DNA of 10,426 nucleotides. It comes from Oscillospiraceae bacterium (lineage in GTDB: Bacteria > Bacillota > Clostridia > Oscillospirales > Ruminococcaceae). The notes beneath the pieces are model-generated. The model did no database searches. It worked only from the letters and a program-made list of their open reading frames with translations, and was not told the DNA's origin. Positions 6,045-10,426 of the stretch are shown piece by piece (positions within the stretch are counted from its first letter, which is position 1; each line of letters opens with the position of its first letter). Location of the stretch: the NCBI GenBank assembly GCA_014796735.1, contig JAAVIG010000211.1, positions 1-10,426 on the forward strand, given 5' to 3'. A program made the translations under genes and the position numbers.

Positions 6045-7510
6045 TGCTTTATTGTGAAGCCCGCTACGGAGCATTTGGGGAGCTTTATCTTAAGCTTGTT
6101 TGCGTTAAAAGCGAAATTCTCGAATTTTTGCAGGGTCACCTTTTCGGGGTCGTCAAAGGTGTTGTGCTCATGAACATCGTCGGCGGTGATTATTTCGGCT
6201 TTGATCTTTGAGGGTATATAATCGCCGAAGTTCACTTCAAGCTCCTCGTCGTTATTCAGATCCGCGTTGGTGACGGTGAAAAATACGGTATCGTCCTTGA
6301 CCGAAGCGGAGCAGCTCAGTGTGGGAACGCCGTCCTTATCCGCGCTGTCGCCGCTGACAAAGAGCCTTTCCGCCTCCATATGAGGACGGTACAGATCAAA
6401 CACATGATAGGTGGGCGTTTTAACCATTTTCTCGCCCTCGGTGAGTATAACCGACTGCAAAACGTTTACCGCCTGCGCGATATTTGCCATTACGATCCTG
6501 TCGCTGTGCCTGATGAAAATATCAAAGTTAATAGCCGCGGTAACGGCGTCGCGTACGGTGCTTTGCTGATACAAAAATCCGGGATTAGTACCCTTTTCCA
6601 CGTCAAACCAGTTGCCCCACTCGTCAACTATCAGCCCCATTTCGTGCTTGGGGTCGTAAGAGGACATTATATCCAGATGACGGGTGATTATCTCATCGAT
6701 CTTCACCGCGTTTTTTATCGTGCTGTAATACTCCTCGTCGGTAAATTCCACCGCGTCGCCCTTTTTGCCCCAATCGCCCGTGGGCAGTGTGTAGTAATGA
6801 AGGCTTATAGCCTTTGCGTGCCACGGCTTGACAAGCTTCATAAGCTCCTCTGTCCAGCTGTAGTCATCCGCGTTGGGGCCGCATGCTACTTTATACAGCT
6901 CGTTTCCGTCGTAATTGCGGCAGTAGGTCTGATACTGCCTGTACAGATCGGCATAATACTGAGGGCGCATATTTCCGCCGCAGCCCCAGCTCTCGTTGCC
7001 TATACCGAAATATTTTAATTTCCAAGGCTCCTCTCTGCCGTTTTTCTTTCTCAGATCGGACATAGGCGATTTCCCGCCGAAGGTCATATATTCAATCCAC
7101 TGGGACATTTCCTGAACGGTGCCGGAACCGAGATTTCCCGCGATATAAGGCTCACAGCCTATCAGTTCGCAGAGATCGAAGAATTCGTGAGTGCCGAAGC
7201 TGTTGTCCTCCGTAACTCCGCCCCAGTGTGTATTTATCATCTTTTTGCGGCTTGATTTCTTTCCGATACCGTCCATCCAGTGGTATTCGTCCGCAAAGCA
7301 GCCGCCCGGCCAGCGCAGCACGGGCACTTCAAGCTGTTTAAGAGCCTCCGCCACGTCGTTTCTTATTCCCTTTGTGTTGGGTATTGAAGAGCCTTCCCCA
7401 ACATATATTCCTTCATAGATACATCTGCCCAGATGCTCGGAGAAATGCCCGAAGATATTCTTGCTGATATGAGATAATTTTGCGTTTACGTTTACGGAAA
7501 TATTTTTCAT
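6041..7510 (-). CDS. abfA: Alpha-L-arabinofuranosidase, GH51
   Basis: This 489-residue protein is the usual length for GH51 enzymes that release terminal arabinofuranosyl groups from arabinan or arabinoxylan oligosaccharides. It has no signal peptide, so it acts on imported oligosaccharides in the cytoplasm. The N-terminus has GHFSEHLGRCIYEGIYVG; LRWPGGCFADEYHW follows at 65-78. The acid/base is Glu173 in GIGNESWGCGG and the nucleophile is Glu297 in VDEWGNW, at nearly the same positions as in the Geobacillus enzyme. The barrel spans about 15-370 and a C-terminal beta domain follows. A sigma-A promoter lies about 60 nt upstream and AGAAAGG is the ribosome site. It is the first gene of the leftward run, translationally coupled to a DUF6171 protein. 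No transporter or arabinose regulator is nearby, so it is not in a classical arabinan cluster. The product might serve plant-fibre use or arabinose-containing surface glycans. Confidence 0.93.
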   Translation of the reverse strand: MKNISVNVNAKLSHISKNIFGHFSEHLGRCIYEGIYVGEGSSIPNTKGIRNDVAEALKQLEVPVLRWPGGCFADEYHWMDGIGKKSSRKKMINTHWGGVTEDNSFGTHEFFDLCELIGCEPYIAGNLGSGTVQEMSQWIEYMTFGGKSPMSDLRKKNGREEPWKLKYFGIGNESWGCGGNMRPQYYADLYRQYQTYCRNYDGNELYKVACGPNADDYSWTEELMKLVKPWHAKAISLHYYTLPTGDWGKKGDAVEFTDEEYYSTIKNAVKIDEIITRHLDIMSSYDPKHEMGLIVDEWGNWFDVEKGTNPGFLYQQSTVRDAVTAAINFDIFIRHSDRIVMANIAQAVNVLQSVILTEGEKMVKTPTYHVFDLYRPHMEAERLFVSGDSADKDGVPTLSCSASVKDDTVFFTVTNADLNNDEELEVNFGDYIPSKIKAEIITADDVHEHNTFDDPEKVTLQKFENFAFNANKLKIKLPKCSVAGFTIKQ

Positions 7511-7572
7511 TTTGTTTTGACCTTTCTGTAAGATTTAACCTCTATTCTTGTAACGGAATTTTTCTACGAACA

Positions 7573-7601
7573 ATTATAGTAAATTTCTATGCAAAAATCA
7601 A
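7573..7601 (-). promoter_or_regulatory. Sigma-A promoter of the arabinofuranosidase operon
   Basis: On the minus strand: -35 TTGATT (7601-7596), 17-nt spacer, perfect -10 TATAAT (7578-7573). Transcription would start near 7566 with a leader of about 55 nt. No clear sugar-responsive operator or cre site was recognised around it. Confidence 0.75.
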
Positions 7602-7640
7602 CACCTTTATATAAAAAATCACAAATTTTTTTCGGTTGTA

Positions 7641-7669
7641 TTTACAAACACTTAAACAGATGATATAAT
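7641..7669 (+). promoter_or_regulatory. Sigma-A promoter of ilvE-glyQS
   Basis: -35 TTTACA (7641-7646), 17-nt spacer, perfect -10 TATAAT (7664-7669) with an extended TG at 7661-7662. Transcription would begin near 7676, leaving a leader of about 54 nt, too short for a T-box. The -35 ends are about 40 nt from the divergent promoter's -35. Confidence 0.8.
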
Positions 7670-7688
7670 ATCATTACATGCAATAAAC

Positions 7689-7700
7689 CGCTTTAAAGCG
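7689..7700. promoter_or_regulatory. Perfect 12-bp palindrome in the ilvE leader
   Basis: CGCTTTAAAGCG is perfectly symmetric and begins about 13 nt after the predicted ilvE transcription start. It is well placed for a roadblock-type repressor site, but the AT centre makes a stable RNA hairpin unlikely. The regulator is unknown. Confidence 0.3.
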
Positions 7701-7729
7701 TACGAATAAAATTAAGGAAGGCACAAATT

Positions 7730-8794
7730 ATGGAAATCAAAATTCAGAAGACCTCCGCGCCGAAGGCAAAGCCCGACCAGACCAAGTTGGGCTTCGGCAA
7801 ATACTACACTGACCATATGTTCATTATGAACTATGATGAGGGCGAGGGCTGGCACGATCCCAGAATCGTACCCTACGGACCTTTTTCTCTCGACCCCGCC
7901 GCAATGGTACTGCACTACGCGCAGGAAATTTTTGAGGGCTTAAAGGCTTACCGCACCGCAGACGGGAAAATTCAGCTTTTCCGTCCCGAAAAGAATATGG
8001 CGAGAATGAACCTTTCCTGCGATCGTCTTTGCATACCTTCGATTGACGAGGAGTTTGCCATTAAGGCTATAAAGACCCTTGTAAAGGTAGACGAGGACTG
8101 GATTCCCACCGAGGAGGGCACCTCTCTTTATATCCGTCCCTATATCTTCGCGGTTGACGCGCATGTAGGAGTACACGCCGCAAAGCATCTTATTTTCGCA
8201 ATTATTTTGTCCCCCGTTGGCGCGTACTATCCCAACGGCATCGAGCCTGTTAAAATTTTCGTTGAACAGAAATACGTCCGCGCGGTAGCGGGCGGAACCG
8301 GCTTCACCAAGGCGGGCGCAAACTACGCCATTTCCCTTAAAGGACAGGAGGAAGCGGAAAAGCAGGGATACGTACAGACACTTTGGCTTGACGGTGTTGA
8401 AAGAAAATACGTTGAAGAGGTAGGCTCAATGAACGTATTCTTTATTATAGGCGATGAAGTTGTAACTCCCGCGCTTGTAGGCTCCATTCTGGGCGGTATC
8501 ACAAGAATGTCCATAATAGAGCTGCTCCGCTCAAAGGGCTATACCGTAAACGAGCGCAGACTCTCTATTGACGAACTGACAGAAGCTCACAAGAGGGGTC
8601 AGCTTAAGGAAGCCTTCGGAACAGGCACCGCGGCGGTTATTTCCCCTATCGGCGAATTGAAGTACGGCGACCTTGTAATGGAAGTAAACGGCGGAAAGAT
8701 AGGAGAGACGAGCCGGATGCTTTACGATACCTTAACGGGTATCCAGTGGGGCAGGATTCCCGACACTATGGGCTGGATTCAGACAGTTGAATAA
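7730..8794 (+). CDS. ilvE: Branched-chain amino acid aminotransferase (class IV, type II)
   Basis: This 354-residue PLP enzyme interconverts valine, leucine and isoleucine with their 2-oxo acids using glutamate/2-oxoglutarate, in the cytoplasm. Family features run in order: FGKYYTDHM near 22-30, LHYAQEIFEGLKAYR at 61-75, LYIRPYIFA at 133-141, AGGTGFTKAGANYA at 187-200, where Lys194 is the expected PLP Schiff-base residue, and then LWLDG and the EEVGSMNVFF cofactor-binding stretch. Length and motifs fit the larger type II (BcaT-like) form. AAGGAAGG seven bases before the ATG is a strong ribosome site. It is the first gene of a two-gene unit with glycyl-tRNA synthetase 17 nt downstream. No ilv/leu biosynthesis genes adjoin it, and the leader shows neither a T-box nor an attenuator, so regulation by a BCAA signal is not evident. 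Confidence 0.95.
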   Translation: MEIKIQKTSAPKAKPDQTKLGFGKYYTDHMFIMNYDEGEGWHDPRIVPYGPFSLDPAAMVLHYAQEIFEGLKAYRTADGKIQLFRPEKNMARMNLSCDRLCIPSIDEEFAIKAIKTLVKVDEDWIPTEEGTSLYIRPYIFAVDAHVGVHAAKHLIFAIILSPVGAYYPNGIEPVKIFVEQKYVRAVAGGTGFTKAGANYAISLKGQEEAEKQGYVQTLWLDGVERKYVEEVGSMNVFFIIGDEVVTPALVGSILGGITRMSIIELLRSKGYTVNERRLSIDELTEAHKRGQLKEAFGTGTAAVISPIGELKYGDLVMEVNGGKIGETSRMLYDTLTGIQWGRIPDTMGWIQTVE

Positions 8795-8811
8795 AGAAAG
8801 GATACAAACCA

Positions 8812-10194
8812 ATGGAGAATACAGAAAAAACAATGGATAAGATCGTTGCCCTGTGTAAAGGCAGAGGCTTCATTTACGCGGGCAGCGAGATATACGGCGG
8901 ACTTGCCAACACATGGGACTACGGTCCTTTAGGCACACGCCTCAAAAACAACGTAAAGGACGCGTGGAGAAAGCGTTTTATACAGGAGCGCAGAAACAGC
9001 TTTGAGTTGGACGCCGATATTCTTATGCACCCCCGCGTATGGGAGGCTTCGGGTCACGTTGCCAGCTTCTCCGACCCTCTTTTGGACTGCAAGGAATGCA
9101 AAATGCGCCACAGAGCCGACAATCTGATCGAGGGCTTTGACCCCGGCGCTCACCCAGATTCCATGACCAAAGAGGAAATGTTCGAGTATATCGAAAGCCA
9201 TAAGATACCCTGTCCCAAGTGCGGAAAGTCAAACTATACGGGCATACGGGAATTTAACCTGATGTTCCAGACTTACAGGGGCGTTACCGCCGACAGCAAG
9301 AGCGTTATTTACCTCCGCCCCGAAAACGCGCAGGGCGAGTATGTAAACTTTCTGAACGTTCAGCGCACCATGAGGGCGAAGCTTCCTTTCTCCATAGGTC
9401 AGATAGGAAAGGCGTTCAGAAACGAGATAACCCCCGGCAACTTTACTTTCAGAACAATAGAGTTTGAGCAAATGGAATTTCAGACCTTCTGCAAGGAGGG
9501 CGACGACACCGAGCTTTACGAATATTTCAAGGCTTTCGGAAAGAAATTCTATATGGATCTGGGTCTGCCCGAGGAGCATCTGCGTTATCATGATCACGAA
9601 AAGCTTGCTCACTACGCAAAGGCAGCCTGCGACATCGAATTTTTGTTCCCCTTCGGCTGGGGCGAGATCAACGGCACTCATAACCGTACCGATTTCGACC
9701 TTTCACGTCATCAGGAATACAGCGGACAGAAGATAGAATATCTCGATCCCGAGACCAACGAAAAGTTTGTGCCTTTTATTATCGAGTCCACCTACGGACT
9801 TGACAGAACCGTTCTGGCTCTTATCTGCGAGGCGTATGACGAAGAGGTGATAGATGCCGAAAAGAACGACACAAGAGTGGTGCTTCATTTTGATCCCGCC
9901 ATCGCTCCCATTAAGGCGGCTGTGCTGCCCTTGTCAAAGAAGCTTGCGGACGGGGCGCTTGAAATTCACGACGAGCTTGCCAAGTACTTTATGGTCGATT
10001 ACGACGAAACGGGCTCTATCGGAAAGCGTTACCGCAGACAGGACGAGATCGGTACTCCGTTCTGCATCACCTACGACTTTGACAGCGTAGAGGATAAGTG
10101 CGTTACCGTAAGAGAGCGCGACAGCATGCAGCAGGAAAGGATAGCGATAGCCGACTTAAGTACTTATATTGAGGAAAGAGTAAAGGCAAAGTAA
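8812..10194 (+). CDS. glyQS: Glycyl-tRNA synthetase, homodimeric (alpha2) class II type
   Basis: This 460-residue protein charges tRNA-Gly with glycine using ATP in the cytoplasm. It is the single-chain eukaryote-like form usual in many Firmicutes, not the two-subunit GlyQ/GlyS form. The start has GRGFIYAGSEIYGGLANTWD (17-36); class II motif 2 is in FRNEITPGNFTFR (202-214) followed by EFEQMEFQTF; RPENAQGEYVNF lies at 169-180; motif 3 is ESTYGLDRT (325-333). The C-terminal anticodon-binding domain follows from about 355. Two CxxC pairs (Cys93/96 and Cys134/137) in the insertion between motifs 1 and 2 may bind zinc. Full length, with AGAAAGGAT as ribosome site. It follows ilvE by 17 nt, sharing its promoter, and is closed by a terminator. 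No T-box lies between the genes. The symbol could also be written glyS. Confidence 0.97.
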   Translation: MENTEKTMDKIVALCKGRGFIYAGSEIYGGLANTWDYGPLGTRLKNNVKDAWRKRFIQERRNSFELDADILMHPRVWEASGHVASFSDPLLDCKECKMRHRADNLIEGFDPGAHPDSMTKEEMFEYIESHKIPCPKCGKSNYTGIREFNLMFQTYRGVTADSKSVIYLRPENAQGEYVNFLNVQRTMRAKLPFSIGQIGKAFRNEITPGNFTFRTIEFEQMEFQTFCKEGDDTELYEYFKAFGKKFYMDLGLPEEHLRYHDHEKLAHYAKAACDIEFLFPFGWGEINGTHNRTDFDLSRHQEYSGQKIEYLDPETNEKFVPFIIESTYGLDRTVLALICEAYDEEVIDAEKNDTRVVLHFDPAIAPIKAAVLPLSKKLADGALEIHDELAKYFMVDYDETGSIGKRYRRQDEIGTPFCITYDFDSVEDKCVTVRERDSMQQERIAIADLSTYIEERVKAK

Positions 10195-10198
10195 TACT

Positions 10199-10220
10199 AA
10201 TCCCTTTTTAAAATGGGATT
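10199..10220. other. Short stem-loop just after the glyQS stop
   Basis: AATCCC (10199-10204) pairs with GGGATT (10215-10220), and the inner T and A runs can extend the stem with one T-T mismatch. No T tract follows, so it is not a terminator by itself. It may protect the 3' end of the ilvE-glyQS transcript or pause polymerase before the real terminator 17 nt further on. Confidence 0.35.
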
Positions 10221-10236
10221 GGATAAATTATTGACG

Positions 10237-10273
10237 AAAAAACAAAGCTTTCATAAGAGGGCTTTGTTTTTTT
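10237..10273 (+). terminator. Rho-independent terminator of ilvE-glyQS
   Basis: The arm AACAAAGC (10241-10248) pairs with GCTTTGTT (10261-10268), extended by A and T runs to about 12 bp, with a 12-nt loop. The T tract continues to 10273. It lies 43 nt after the glyQS stop. The A run on the other side would also allow termination of minus-strand transcripts. Confidence 0.85.
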
Positions 10274-10313
10274 GTATGCGTAAATACTTTTACGGTACCG
10301 TGCGGGTAATAAT

Positions 10314-10363
10314 ACTATTATCCAATTAAAAACTTGAAAAAATGGTTTTAATTGGATAATAGT
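10314..10363. repeat. Inverted repeat unit 1 (18-bp perfect arms, 14-nt loop)
   Basis: Arms at 10314-10331 and 10346-10363 are exact reverse complements (outer end ACTATTATCC, inner end TTAAAA). The loop begins ACTTGA. There is no T tract, so it is not an ordinary terminator. It has the same plan as the next unit ten bases later. Confidence 0.8.
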
Positions 10364-10373
10364 GCTTTGGGTG

Positions 10374-10421
10374 TAATATCCATTTAAACTTTGATTTTAT
10401 ATTGTGTTTAAATGGATATTA
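10374..10421. repeat. Inverted repeat unit 2 (16-bp perfect arms, 16-nt loop)
   Basis: Arms at 10374-10389 and 10406-10421 are exact reverse complements (outer TAATATCC, inner TTTAAAC). The right arm matches that of unit 1 except at three positions, each with the complementary change in its left arm. TTGA again sits at the start of the loop (10391-10394). The window ends five bases later, so further units may follow. Confidence 0.8.
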
Positions 10422-10426
10422 GTATA

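Noticed and set aside
6045..6074. Longer start of the DUF6171-type protein at 6074
   Set aside because: It lies inside abfA without a ribosome site. The ATGA overlap at 6041-6044 is the usual coupled start and puts the first cysteines at the N-terminus.
6380..7018. Plus-strand reading frame of 212 codons opposite abfA
   Set aside because: The GH51 gene on the minus strand holds both catalytic glutamates and full length. The opposite frame shows no family features.
7676..7729. T-box or other known riboswitch ahead of ilvE
   Set aside because: The leader is only about 54 nt after the predicted start site, has no T-box core sequence and no terminator/antiterminator pair.
10292..10301. 10-bp palindrome ACGGTACCGT
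   Set aside because: Short, with no neighbouring promoter or repeat of the same sequence in the window. It may well be chance.
10314..10421. Integron attC array or CRISPR array
   Set aside because: The units have perfect long arms and no attC R'/R'' core (GTTRRRY-type ends), no cassette genes and no integrase. There are only two units and they are not identical repeats with unique spacers.

Overview
The window looks like chromosomal DNA from an anaerobic, low-to-mid GC Firmicute. A gut or rumen clostridium of the Ruminococcus/Oscillospirales type fits best. This rests on the DHHW-family surface proteins, a DUF6171-type small zinc-ribbon-like protein, an intracellular GH51 arabinofuranosidase, the single-chain bacterial glycyl-tRNA synthetase, and strong AGGAGG-like ribosome sites with consensus sigma-A promoters. 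The assignment is an inference from gene content; no 16S or other marker is present.

The layout has two divergent blocks that meet at 7511-7729. The intergenic region holds back-to-back consensus promoters. Leftward (minus strand), in order of transcription, come a GH51 alpha-L-arabinofuranosidase, a DUF6171-type cysteine-rich protein joined to it by an ATGA overlap, a Nudix hydrolase, a membrane-anchored DHHW protein, a lipoprotein DHHW paralogue with its own promoter and a structured leader, an FkbH-type HAD-IIIC protein, and an acyl carrier protein. A terminator hairpin lies at about 43-90. Rightward (plus strand) are a branched-chain aminotransferase (ilvE) and glycyl-tRNA synthetase (glyQS type), 17 nt apart and closed by a strong terminator at about 10237-10273.

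The most interesting part is the four-gene set at 299-5210. FkbH-family enzymes are known to load a glyceryl unit from 1,3-bisphosphoglycerate onto an acyl carrier protein, and the next gene is a small ACP with an intact DSL serine. The two genes before them encode exported proteins of the DHHW family, which is related to the AlgJ/AlgX enzymes of polysaccharide O-acetylation. Both keep a D-x-H-W motif and a candidate nucleophilic serine. Together this resembles a Dlt-like arrangement (carrier loading inside, SGNH-like proteins outside) that could decorate a surface polymer with a glyceryl-derived group. The MBOAT transferase such a system would need is not in the window, so this remains a hypothesis.

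The non-coding DNA is also structured. There is a cluster of four short hairpins at 121-245, a leader hairpin with a possible pseudoknot at 3615-3658, perfect 12-bp palindromes at 5216-5227 and 7689-7700, and at the right edge two consecutive diverged 48-50 bp inverted repeats. Their stems differ by compensatory changes, and the array may continue beyond the window. No rRNA, tRNA, CRISPR array, transposase or integrase was seen.
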